NCBI GenBank assembly: GCA_946002045.1
Contig: CAMFYM010000080.1
Location: forward strand, 1 to 6,201
Origin: an uncultured Clostridia bacterium
Lineage (GTDB): Bacteria; Bacillota; Clostridia; Oscillospirales; Acutalibacteraceae
Reading direction: 5' to 3'
DNA: 6,201 nucleotides
The position numbers and the translations under genes are program-made. The notes beneath the pieces were generated by a model. That model was not told the DNA's origin. It did no database searches and saw only the letters and a program-made list of their open reading frames with translations. Below, one piece after another: positions 1 through 6,182 of the stretch (positions are counted from its first letter, which is position 1; each line of letters opens with the position of its first letter).

Positions 1-55
1 GAGTCGCCCCACACGCCCCTCAAACGTGCGCGTCTGCCGATTCCGCCACTCTCGC
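1..55 (-). tRNA. tRNA-Leu (anticodon GAG), 3' part cut off by window edge
   Basis: The reverse complement from 55 to 1 gives the 5' half of a class II tRNA. The acceptor strand is GCGAGAG, followed by TG at positions 8-9, a D-arm with GCG/CGC stem and the leucine-type GGCAGA loop, then an anticodon stem CACGT/GCGTG (last pair T-G) closing a seven-base loop TTGAGGG. The anticodon GAG lies at 21-19, so it reads CUC and CUU leucine codons. The sequence after the anticodon stem starts a long variable arm, as expected for tRNA-Leu. The T-arm, the 3' acceptor strand and any encoded CCA lie outside the window. It has its own consensus promoter just upstream. I am confident in the identity; only the 3' end is unseen. 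Confidence 0.93.
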
Positions 56-68
56 GTCAACGATATGA

Positions 69-97
69 ATTATAGCAAAACATAATACATTTGTCAA
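69..97 (-). promoter_or_regulatory. Consensus sigma-A promoter of tRNA-Leu
   Basis: On the minus strand TTGACA (97-92) and TATAAT (74-69) are separated by exactly 17 bases, which is a perfect match to the vegetative sigma-A/sigma-70 consensus. The -10 box ends 13 bases before the tRNA 5' end at 55, leaving room for a short 5' leader that RNase P would remove. The DNA just upstream of the -35 (about 98-120) is rich in A and T with a six-A tract and may act as an UP element; this last point is inference. The start of this promoter lies only 19 bases past the phosphatase stop codon. Confidence 0.93.
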
Positions 98-98
98 C

Positions 99-131
99 AC
101 TTTTTTGCAATAATTTTAACTTTTTTGCAAT
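99..131. repeat. 13-bp direct repeat across the phosphatase stop codon
   Basis: The plus-strand sequence acttttttgcaat occurs at 99-111 and again at 119-131, with a period of 20 bases. The right copy encodes the last residues of the HAD phosphatase and the left copy lies between its stop codon and the -35 box of the tRNA promoter. It may be a small past duplication that brought an extra A-tract (minus strand) upstream of the promoter. It does not form a hairpin. Confidence 0.6.
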
Positions 132-781
132 TTGAAAAAAATATCAGAAATCTCGTTTCCACTATGTATTAGAGCCGTTGGCAATGCAGATTTCAAACAC
201 TCAACACTGCGAAATCCCCAAGTGCAACCTACTGACTGCATATGAGCATTATGAGCAGTATAAACATCTACATCACTGTCCCCAAAGAACAAGGCTTCAC
301 TGGACTTACAGCCTAATCTTTCAAGAACTAAATTAGCACCGTATGGGTCCGGCTTTTTAGGAGCACTCTCTGTTGCACCTAACACAACATCGAAATAATC
401 ATTACCAAATAGCTCCTCAACCATTTTAACGGCACACACATGCGGCTTATTGGTAACAACGGCAAGCTTTACTCCCTGCTGCTTAAGCATATCTAAAGAC
501 TCCTTTACGCCGTCGTAAAGATAAGCATTATCAAGCAAAATAACATTGTAATACTCTTTAAACAATGCAAGTGCATCATCAAGCATTTTATCATCAAGCT
601 TATGCTCAAAGGCTCTGTCAAGCAACAGTCTTGCACCATTGCCTACAAAGGCTCTGTAATCGTCCATAGTCCATTTTGGATTGACGCCGAATTGTTTTAG
701 CACATATTCTGTTGCTCTGCCTAAATCCTCGGCTGTGTCAACCAAGGTACCGTCTAAATCAAATAACGCACATTTAATCAT
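116..781 (-). CDS. HAD-family phosphatase, phosphoglycolate phosphatase-like
   Basis: This 221-residue protein is a haloacid dehalogenase superfamily hydrolase of the Gph/PGP/PpaX type, a cytoplasmic Mg-dependent phosphomonoesterase. Visible motifs are motif I DLDGT at residues 8-12 (D8 nucleophile, D10 acid/base), an alpha-helical cap between about 15 and 90, motif II with T110 in VVTNK, motif III K143 in PKKPDP, and motif IV GDSDVD at 167-172. All catalytic residues are present and the length is normal for the family. The ATG (781-779) lies inside the end of potD with an 8-nt overlap (ATGATTAA). The upstream sequence has only a weak, distant AGGA, so translation probably depends on ribosomes finishing potD. 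It is the last gene of the operon. The substrate is not shown by the sequence: phosphoglycolate or pyrophosphate are family possibilities, and HAD enzymes are often promiscuous. No terminator hairpin follows it. Confidence 0.9.
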   Translation of the reverse strand: MIKCALFDLDGTLVDTAEDLGRATEYVLKQFGVNPKWTMDDYRAFVGNGARLLLDRAFEHKLDDKMLDDALALFKEYYNVILLDNAYLYDGVKESLDMLKQQGVKLAVVTNKPHVCAVKMVEELFGNDYFDVVLGATESAPKKPDPYGANLVLERLGCKSSEALFFGDSDVDVYTAHNAHMQSVGCTWGFRSVECLKSALPTALIHSGNEISDIFFKLQKS

Positions 782-2030
782 ACAAATCGCTTAAGTCCTG
801 TTCCTTTCTTTTTTTTGAATTAGAAATCAGCTTTACAACAATAATAACTCCTGCCACAGCAGCAATAACTGCACACTCTGTATAAATCTTTTTTGTTTCA
901 ATTTCGTTATCCTCTGATAATTTGCCACTCTTAACCTTTGTCCACAAATTATTTTGCAGTTCAATTATGTTTTGTGGTAAATTCTTAAAGGACTGAGATT
1001 TAATTTTTTGCTGTGGATAGATTACATCGCTGCCATAAAGTGAGCTTTCCTCGTTATTTTCAACTGTGATGTTGGGTGAGCGATAATAGATATACTCACT
1101 GTTTTCATATGCAACCTGTGGCTCGTGCATAAAGTTGATAAACGCTTCAGCTCCCCTTTTGTTTTTTGAGCATTTAGGAATACATAAGGCGTCATAAAAG
1201 AAGTTAACGCCCTCCTTAGGATAGCAATAATCTAAATCCTCGTTATTTTCCACCATAAGCAGATAGTCACCTGCATAATACTCTGCAAGGGCATACTCCC
1301 CACTTTCCATCAGGTTGAAAATTTCGTCCATTACATAAACCGGATTTGTTTTATCCTTTTGTTGAGCAAGCAGCTGGGCACTTTCTACCCAATCCTGCTC
1401 ATTAGTTGAATTAAAATCCTGACCCAATACTGCCTGTGCAATAGCAAAGGCATCACGAGAATTGTTAAACATCAGAACCTTATTTTTATATTGCTCGTCC
1501 CAAAGAACACTCCAACTGTCAGGTGTTTCCTTAACAAGCTTTTTGTTATAGATAAGTACAGTTGTACCCACATTATAGCATACGGAATACAGCTGGTCAG
1601 GGTCATAGTACAGATTTTGAAATTCCTTTTTAATGTACTTAATATTAGGCACATTATCAAAATCAATAGGCAAAAGCATATCCTCATCAATGAGTCTGTC
1701 AATCATATAATCGCTGGGCACAATTACATCATATGACACTCCCCCACCGGAAAGCTTTGAATACATATTTTCGTTAGACTCAAAGTTTGTGTAATTAACC
1801 TTTGCACCTGTTAGGCGCTCAAATTCACTGACAACATCCATTGAGCCATCACTGCCGTCTGAAATATATTCACCCCAATTATATACATTAACTGTTGTAC
1901 CTTGAAGTCCTAAATTCTTATAATATTTGATTTGTTCCTGTGAAAAGTATTCGTCCTCTGCAAAGGCAGGAACAGGAAACGCACTAAAGCAAATAATAAA
2001 AGTAAAAACTAAACATAAAATCTTTTTCAT
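774..2030 (-). CDS. potD: Polyamine ABC transporter substrate-binding protein PotD
   Basis: This 418-residue extracytoplasmic binding protein catches polyamine (spermidine or putrescine by family) for PotABC. A signal peptide covers residues 1-24: KK, a hydrophobic core, then a signal-peptidase-I-type site AFA|EDE. The cysteines at 6 and 14 do not sit in a lipobox. The mature part has PotD family landmarks: VYNWGEYI (49-56), YDVIVPSDY (100-108), NNSRDAF (189-195) and YPKEGVNFFYDALCIP (270-285). By-eye alignment to E. coli PotD suggests that ligand residues W255, D257 and E171 correspond to F278, D280 and D193, so charge is kept but the aromatic residue differs. A C-terminal hydrophobic stretch (386-402) followed by a KKRK-rich tail suggests a membrane anchor, unusual for a Gram-positive binding protein. 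The start ATG overlaps the potC stop by 4 nt (ATGA) with a GGAG site 9 nt upstream. Exact ligand is inferred, not shown. Confidence 0.92.
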   Translation of the reverse strand: MKKILCLVFTFIICFSAFPVPAFAEDEYFSQEQIKYYKNLGLQGTTVNVYNWGEYISDGSDGSMDVVSEFERLTGAKVNYTNFESNENMYSKLSGGGVSYDVIVPSDYMIDRLIDEDMLLPIDFDNVPNIKYIKKEFQNLYYDPDQLYSVCYNVGTTVLIYNKKLVKETPDSWSVLWDEQYKNKVLMFNNSRDAFAIAQAVLGQDFNSTNEQDWVESAQLLAQQKDKTNPVYVMDEIFNLMESGEYALAEYYAGDYLLMVENNEDLDYCYPKEGVNFFYDALCIPKCSKNKRGAEAFINFMHEPQVAYENSEYIYYRSPNITVENNEESSLYGSDVIYPQQKIKSQSFKNLPQNIIELQNNLWTKVKSGKLSEDNEIETKKIYTECAVIAAVAGVIIVVKLISNSKKRKEQDLSDLYD

Positions 2031-2848
2031 TTTACATCACTCCTACCCTTACTATCTGCCTTGTTTTGCGCAATGTTCATTACAATTAAAAGAACAAGAA
2101 TTACCACAAACATCAATGTGGACAGTGCATACATATCAGGCTTAACTCTCTTTTTTGTCATTGAGAAAATATATATAGGCAACGTTTGAAAGCTCGGTCC
2201 GTTTGTGAAATAGCTGATAATAAAATCATCCAAGGATAATGTAAAGCTCATTACACAGCCGGTAATAATACCCGAAAGAATTTCCGGCATAACGACCTTA
2301 AAAAACGCTTTAACAGGACGACAGCCTAAATCGACTGCTGCCTCATAAATGTGCATATCAAGCTGCTTAAGCTTTGGCATAACATTTAAAATTACATAAG
2401 GTAATGCAAATGTAACATGGGCAATAAGCAATGTACAAAAGCCCAACACATCACTTTTATTGATTAGTGCACCTGCAAAAACGAACAAAAGCATCATTGC
2501 GATACCTGTTACAATTTCAGGATTCATCATCGGTACATTTGTCACCGTCATCATTGAACGCTTATAAAGCTTATTCCTTGAATTAAACAATCCCACAGAC
2601 GCAAGAGTGCCTAATACTGACGCAACAGCAGCTGTGCATACTGCAAGTAAAACCGTATTTTTCAGTGATTTCATTGCTGCCGAATCAGCAAACATCTCGC
2701 TATACCAATAAAGTGAAAATCCACCAAAGGTGTATGTGCTTGGTGTGGAATTAAAGGAATACAGCATCATAACTGCGATTGGTGCATAAAGGAATATAAA
2801 AATCAAAAGCATATATAGCTTTGATGGTAAAGATGTTTTCTTTTTCAT
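2027..2848 (-). CDS. potC: Polyamine ABC transporter permease PotC
   Basis: This 273-residue inner-membrane protein is the second permease of the importer and forms the channel together with PotB. About six hydrophobic segments are visible, near residues 11-31, 62-88, 107-127, 136-158, 190-208 and 243-260. The EAA loop that docks on the ATPase starts at E169 (EAAVDLG, then PVKAFFKVVMPEILSGI). The stretch SLDDFIISYF (205-214) followed by GPSFQTLPIYIFSM is typical of PotC/PotI permeases and supports PotC rather than PotB. Its length is close to the usual 260-280. The ATG overlaps the potB stop as ATGA, and a strong GGAGGTG (2862-2856) lies 7 nt before the start. The C-terminus is short, basic and hydrophilic, consistent with a cytosolic end. 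No defects are seen. Confidence 0.95.
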   Translation of the reverse strand: MKKKTSLPSKLYMLLIFIFLYAPIAVMMLYSFNSTPSTYTFGGFSLYWYSEMFADSAAMKSLKNTVLLAVCTAAVASVLGTLASVGLFNSRNKLYKRSMMTVTNVPMMNPEIVTGIAMMLLFVFAGALINKSDVLGFCTLLIAHVTFALPYVILNVMPKLKQLDMHIYEAAVDLGCRPVKAFFKVVMPEILSGIITGCVMSFTLSLDDFIISYFTNGPSFQTLPIYIFSMTKKRVKPDMYALSTLMFVVILVLLIVMNIAQNKADSKGRSDVK

Positions 2849-3669
2849 ATTACAACACCTCCATCATTGCTATCATCTGCTCCAAAGAAATTCATAACAC
2901 CCAGACAGATAAGAATTAAAATCATCAGCACAAACGATAATGCAGCACCAAGGTTATAGTTATTGGCACTTTGGAACTGTGTTTCAATAACATCGCCGAT
3001 TAAAACTATTTGCCCACCACCTAATTTTTGTGTGATATAAAAGGTGGATACACAGGGTACAAATACCATTGTAATGCCACTTAATACACCGGGCATTGAT
3101 AACGGAATTACAACACGGCGAATAACCTGAAGTCTGCCAGAGCCTAAATCCTCTGCTGCCTCAACAAGTGAATTATCAAGCTTTGACAAGACAGAATAAA
3201 TAGGCAAAATCATATAAGGCAGGAAATTATATACCATACCCAAAACAACAGCTCCACCTGTGTTGATTAGCTTTACACTCTGCAATCCCATAGAATTTAG
3301 AATTGTGTTGATAACGCCTGAATCACCTAATATAGTCATCCAGCTATATGTTCTTATAAGAAAATTCATCCACATTGGCAGCATAACAAGAAGCACCATC
3401 ATCTGCTGCCTTCTTACACTGAATTTTGAAAATATATATGCAAAGGGATAACCAATAAGCAGGCAAATCAATGTGGCAACAATTCCGTACAAAACGGATA
3501 ATAAAATTGTTGGCAAATATGACGGAATTTGAGAAATGCTGTTTAATGAAAATGCTCCTGTATTATCGGTAAAGCTATAATATGCAACCATAACAAGTGG
3601 TGCAATTATAAACAAAACCGACCACAAAAGGTATGGCTTATCAAGGAGCCTTGAAGTGCGTTTATTCAT
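2845..3669 (-). CDS. potB: Polyamine ABC transporter permease PotB
   Basis: This 274-residue membrane protein is the first permease of the importer. I chose the ATG at 3669-3667 because it is preceded by GGGAGG and GGAGAGG, gives the N-terminus [16 protein letters not shown] that leads straight into the first membrane segment as in known PotB/PotH proteins, and overlaps the potA stop by 8 nt (ATGAATAA). The frame is open further upstream to 3762, but that would add 31 residues unlike the family. Membrane segments are visible near 14-32, 55-80, 90-108, 138-160, 195-212 and 243-263. The EAA loop is clear: [20 protein letters not shown] starts at E170 and ends in [19 protein letters not shown] (98-110) is a PotB-like signature. 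The C-terminus ends with a short acidic segment whose codons also form the potC ribosome binding site. Confidence 0.95.
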   Translation of the reverse strand: MNKRTSRLLDKPYLLWSVLFIIAPLVMVAYYSFTDNTGAFSLNSISQIPSYLPTILLSVLYGIVATLICLLIGYPFAYIFSKFSVRRQQMMVLLVMLPMWMNFLIRTYSWMTILGDSGVINTILNSMGLQSVKLINTGGAVVLGMVYNFLPYMILPIYSVLSKLDNSLVEAAEDLGSGRLQVIRRVVIPLSMPGVLSGITMVFVPCVSTFYITQKLGGGQIVLIGDVIETQFQSANNYNLGAALSFVLMILILICLGVMNFFGADDSNDGGVVI

Positions 3670-4798
3670 CCTCTCCGTCCTCCCAATTATAGGAAGCATC
3701 GGATATATGATCCATTTCATCAGAGAAGCAGGAATAGTCACCAAATTCACCACTATACTCACTTCTGTTCATAATGTGAATTGCGTCAGGCTCGATATAC
3801 ATACCGATTTCCTCACCCACCTTATGATTTTCCTCTGTTGTTTGAATCATCCAAATAAAACCACCTACATCAACAAGGATTTCAAAATGAACACCCTTGA
3901 AGGTTACGCTGGTAATATTACCTGTTAATGACGCCTTTGCACCCGGCTCAACAATCTTAATATCCTCAGGTCTAACTACTGCTTCAACAAATGTATTCTC
4001 GCCAAAGCCACTGTCAAGACATTCAAAGGAAACACCACCAAAAGAAACCAAATAGTCCTTAAGCATTACTGCGTCAACAATGTTAGACTCACCGATAAAA
4101 TCTGCAACAAAGGCATTAACAGGCTCATTATAAATATCCTCGGGAGTACCTATCTGCTGTATTTTGCCCTTGTCCATTACAACAACAGTATCAGACATGG
4201 ACAATGCCTCCTCCTGATCATGGGTAACATAAATAAAGGTTATACCAAGACGCTTTTGGATTGCCTTAAGCTCTGTTTGCATATCCTTACGAAGCTTTAA
4301 ATCAAGTGCACCTAAAGGCTCGTCCAAAAGCAAAACGTGTGGATTATTTGCCAATGCACGAGCAATGGCTACACGCTGCTGCTGACCACCTGAAAGTGAG
4401 TCAATTCTCCTCTTTTCAAAGCCTTTAAGATTAACAAGCTCAAGCATTTGGGCAACGATTTGGCGAATTTCGCCCTTTGACTTTTTTTGAAGCTGTGGTC
4501 CAAAGGCAATATTTTCATATACATTTAAATGAGAAAAAAGAGCATAGCGCTGAAAAATGGTGTTCACCTTGCGCTTATGTGGGGGAACATCATTTATTTT
4601 TTTACCCTCAAAAATCACATCGCCTTCATCAGGCTCAATAAAACCTGCAATACAACGAAGGGTTGTTGTTTTGCCACAACCTGAGGGTCCTAACAGCGTT
4701 ATAAACTCTTTTTCGTTAATATATAAATTCAATTTATCAAGCACTACATTGTCACCGTATTTTACAGTGATGTCCTTAAGGTCTATTATCTTTTTCAA
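3662..4798 (-). CDS. potA: Polyamine ABC transporter ATPase PotA
   Basis: This cytoplasmic ATPase (378 residues from the TTG at 4798-4796) powers the importer as a dimer bound to PotB and PotC. Walker [10 protein letters not shown] is at 37-45, the Q-loop glutamine at Q83, the signature LSGGQQQR at 135-142, Walker B LLLDEP at 156-161, and the switch histidine at H193. [10 protein letters not shown] (230-239) leads into a C-terminal TOBE domain (about 270-345), as expected for PotA/FbpC/MalK-type ATPases. The TTG start puts [15 protein letters not shown] at the N-terminus as in other PotA proteins, with GAGG nine bases upstream. ATG codons at 4813 and 4807 are alternatives with poorer binding sites. 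The last 30 residues (349-378) hold 11 Asp/Glu and no Lys/Arg, an acidic extension I do not recognise from standard PotA. A promoter lies directly upstream. Confidence 0.95.
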   Translation of the reverse strand: MKKIIDLKDITVKYGDNVVLDKLNLYINEKEFITLLGPSGCGKTTTLRCIAGFIEPDEGDVIFEGKKINDVPPHKRKVNTIFQRYALFSHLNVYENIAFGPQLQKKSKGEIRQIVAQMLELVNLKGFEKRRIDSLSGGQQQRVAIARALANNPHVLLLDEPLGALDLKLRKDMQTELKAIQKRLGITFIYVTHDQEEALSMSDTVVVMDKGKIQQIGTPEDIYNEPVNAFVADFIGESNIVDAVMLKDYLVSFGGVSFECLDSGFGENTFVEAVVRPEDIKIVEPGAKASLTGNITSVTFKGVHFEILVDVGGFIWMIQTTEENHKVGEEIGMYIEPDAIHIMNRSEYSGEFGDYSCFSDEMDHISDASYNWEDGEDE

Positions 4799-4807
4799 TA
4801 TACACAT

Positions 4808-4811
4808 CCTC
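4808..4811 (-). promoter_or_regulatory. Ribosome binding site supporting the TTG start of potA
   Basis: GAGG on the minus strand ends nine bases before the TTG at 4798. The two in-frame ATG codons nearby (4813, 4807) either overlap this site or abut it, so neither could use it. The spacing therefore favours TTG, which also gives the family-typical N-terminus. Confidence 0.65.
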
Positions 4812-4825
4812 ATTTTAACCCGATT

Positions 4826-4851
4826 TAACAGAGAAAATAATTTGTCTGTTA
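4826..4851. promoter_or_regulatory. Inverted repeat at the pot promoter start site, possible operator
   Basis: TAACAGA (4826-4832) and TCTGTTA (4845-4851) are perfect 7-bp inverted copies separated by 12 bases. The repeat begins about where transcription from the promoter at 4860-4888 should start, a common place for a repressor site. Alternatively it could form a weak, AU-rich hairpin in the potA leader. No regulator gene is present in the window, so any binding protein would be encoded elsewhere. Regulation of this operon is inference only. Confidence 0.4.
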
Positions 4852-4859
4852 TAGTAATA

Positions 4860-4888
4860 AATATATATAATACAGGCGTAAAAGTCAA
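4860..4888 (-). promoter_or_regulatory. Sigma-A-type promoter for the pot operon
   Basis: On the minus strand TTGACT (4888-4883) and TATATT (4865-4860) are 17 bases apart, one mismatch each from the vegetative consensus. The -35 box shares bases with the dpaB stop codon TGA (4887-4885). Transcription would start near 4853, leaving about 55 nt of leader before the potA TTG. The placement allows the transporter to be expressed in growing cells, apart from the sporulation genes upstream. AT-rich DNA raises the chance of a random match, but the spacing and position are good. Confidence 0.7.
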
Positions 4889-5448
4889 TATATTTTTTTT
4901 AATATTTCAATGCCTTTTTCTGCTGCTTCAATAGTATCCTTTACCTGTGAAAAATCACACACCATTGACTTTGGCTTCATAACACAATTATCCATACCAA
5001 AGGGTACAAAATAATAATTTTTATAGTTTAGAAGCATACCTATATTTTTTGCAGCAGCACCTAATGCATCGTTGGTAGAAACGCCAATTACCACCGGTCT
5101 GTTATTACGCAGGTGACTTTTTACTGCCATTGTGACAGATGTATCTGTTATACCTGACGCAAGCTTTGCCAGAGTGTTGCCTGTGCAGGGAACAACTGCA
5201 AGAACATCAAACATTTTTTTTGGACCGATGGGCTCTGCTTGATTTATTGTATGGATAATACTGTTTCCCGTTATTTGAATGATTTTGTTTTGTATATCCT
5301 TTGCATCGCCAAAGCGTGTGTCTGTTGAAAATGCGTTTTCACTCATAATTACAACAACATTGTTGCCTGCTTTTACCAATTCCTCAAGAACGGAAATTGA
5401 TTTATCAAAGGTACAAAAAGAACCTGTTAAACAGTATCCTATATTCAA
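4885..5448 (-). CDS. dpaB: Dipicolinate synthase subunit B (flavoprotein-like)
   Basis: This 187-residue protein is the B subunit of dipicolinate synthase (SpoVFB in Bacillus subtilis). Together with DpaA it makes dipicolinic acid from a lysine-pathway intermediate in the mother cell, and the product fills the spore core as a calcium chelate. The flavoprotein-fold features are the N-terminal [11 protein letters not shown] (4-14), TRFG (44-47), [20 protein letters not shown] (71-90), [12 protein letters not shown] (91-102), [16 protein letters not shown] (115-130) and FVPFGMDN (147-154), all close to SpoVFB by memory. The start is TTG at 5448-5446, overlapping the dpaA stop as TTGA; no ATG lies nearby and a near-perfect AAAGGAGG sits 7 bases upstream. 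Length is slightly below the B. subtilis protein (about 200). Its stop codon overlaps the -35 box of the pot promoter. Confidence 0.95.
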   Translation of the reverse strand: MNIGYCLTGSFCTFDKSISVLEELVKAGNNVVVIMSENAFSTDTRFGDAKDIQNKIIQITGNSIIHTINQAEPIGPKKMFDVLAVVPCTGNTLAKLASGITDTSVTMAVKSHLRNNRPVVIGVSTNDALGAAAKNIGMLLNYKNYYFVPFGMDNCVMKPKSMVCDFSQVKDTIEAAEKGIEILKKIY

Positions 5449-6170
5449 GAAAAATCCTCCTTTATTATTTGGTCAACTGTTTTTCCGATTAGTATTCCTG
5501 CTGATTTTTTTGAATATCTTGACGGAAGCTTTTTTCCGTCGATAAGCTTTATGCCCTTTGATTTTGCATACAGGGTATCAACTCCACCGGGAAATGAGGC
5601 TAAATCTATCAAAACAGTATCCTTGCCTAAAGCATCCAGCTCCTGCTTTGTGAAAACAATATGAGGAACGGTGTTAAATGCTACATCAAAATTGTTATTG
5701 TTTTTTAGGTCGTCAAAGTAAATATGCTTTGCTCCGTTAAATTCAGACAGCACCCTGCTTTCTTCACTTCGAGAACAAACAGTAACCCTTGCACCTAATG
5801 AACTCAGTGCTTTATGGAGAGCCTGTGCTATTCTGCCGTAGCCGGTTATTAACACGTTGGAGTTATATATTGATGATATTGAATTTTCTTTATAAAGTGC
5901 TATTGCTCCCTCGGCAGTTAAAAAGGAATTCTCAAGCAAAAAGGATTTGTTCTTATTATAATCAATTCCTTTATAATCACCTGCTCCGTAAAAAACGCAT
6001 TTATCCTCAAATCCCTTAAACATATATTCCTTTGCCGGAATAGGCAAAAGAATAAAGTCGGCATTATTAGAATTTTCTAAATAATCGTATCCTCTGCTTA
6101 CTAAGTAGTCCTTTGCAAAATCAAGTCGCTCATCAATCATATAAGGAATATTAAAGGAATTCAACTTCAT
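5445..6170 (-). CDS. dpaA: Dipicolinate synthase subunit A, short form
   Basis: This 241-residue protein is the A subunit of dipicolinate synthase (SpoVFA), an NAD(P)H-dependent oxidoreductase acting with DpaB in sporulating mother cells. The C-terminal Rossmann domain is clear: NVLITGYGRIAQALHKAL (105-122) with GxGxxA at 110-115, a phosphate-binding SR at 133-134 after the second strand, FNTVPHIVF (165-173), and LIDLASFPGG (187-196), the most diagnostic match to SpoVFA. NSFLTAEG (81-88) corresponds to the NSIPTVEG region. The N-terminal domain is about 50 residues shorter than in B. subtilis (297 residues) and lacks the usual GGD near the first strand. LPSRYSKKSAG (215-225) replaces the common LPGxxAPxTAG. 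The ATG at 6170 has GAGGTG (6182-6177) six bases upstream. Identity is strengthened by the adjoining dpaB. The short N-terminus could be a lineage feature. Confidence 0.9.
   Translation of the reverse strand: MKLNSFNIPYMIDERLDFAKDYLVSRGYDYLENSNNADFILLPIPAKEYMFKGFEDKCVFYGAGDYKGIDYNKNKSFLLENSFLTAEGAIALYKENSISSIYNSNVLITGYGRIAQALHKALSSLGARVTVCSRSEESRVLSEFNGAKHIYFDDLKNNNNFDVAFNTVPHIVFTKQELDALGKDTVLIDLASFPGGVDTLYAKSKGIKLIDGKKLPSRYSKKSAGILIGKTVDQIIKEDFS
5456..5463 (-). promoter_or_regulatory. Strong ribosome binding site fixing the TTG start of dpaB
   Basis: AAAGGAGG on the minus strand (5463-5456) lies within the last codons of dpaA, 7 bases before the TTG at 5448. It matches the 16S anti-Shine-Dalgarno sequence well and leaves little doubt that dpaB starts at TTG, coupled to the dpaA stop by the TTGA overlap. 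Confidence 0.85.
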
Positions 6171-6176
6171 ATATTA

Positions 6177-6182
6177 CACCTC
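6177..6182 (-). promoter_or_regulatory. Ribosome binding site of dpaA
   Basis: GAGGTG on the minus strand sits six bases before the dpaA ATG and supports that start. The remaining bases to the window edge (6183-6201) are too few to judge a promoter or an upstream gene. Confidence 0.75.

Noticed and set aside
98..118. Rho-independent terminator after the phosphatase
   Set aside because: The T-rich plus-strand tracts are direct repeats, not inverted, and no GC-containing stem precedes a T-run on the minus strand.
1472..1702. Second minus-strand frame inside potD
   Set aside because: It is a shifted frame of the conserved PotD coding sequence with no family resemblance or start signal.
1989..2000. 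Possible lipobox around Cys14 of PotD
   Set aside because: The residues before Cys14 are F-I-I, which do not fit the lipobox (small residue needed at -1), and an AFA cleavage site follows at residue 24.
3670..3762. Extension of potB upstream to 3762
   Set aside because: The 31 added residues are an out-of-frame reading of the potA tail, and the ATG at 3669 has a strong ribosome binding site and a normal PotB N-terminus.
4799..4884. Riboswitch or attenuator in the potA leader
   Set aside because: The leader is only about 55 nt from the predicted start, with one weak AT-rich inverted repeat and no known aptamer motif.
4799..4888. Extension of potA upstream to a TTG at 4888 (30 more residues)
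   Set aside because: The added residues are hydrophobic and unlike any PotA start, the codon lies in the -35 box and overlaps the dpaB stop, and the TTG at 4798 has a usable ribosome binding site and the family N-terminus.
4557..4934. Plus-strand open frame opposite potA, and other plus-strand frames opposite potD, potB and dpaA
   Set aside because: They lie antisense to genes with intact family motifs, show no recognisable domain, and mostly lack ribosome binding sites; they look like chance open frames in AT-rich DNA.
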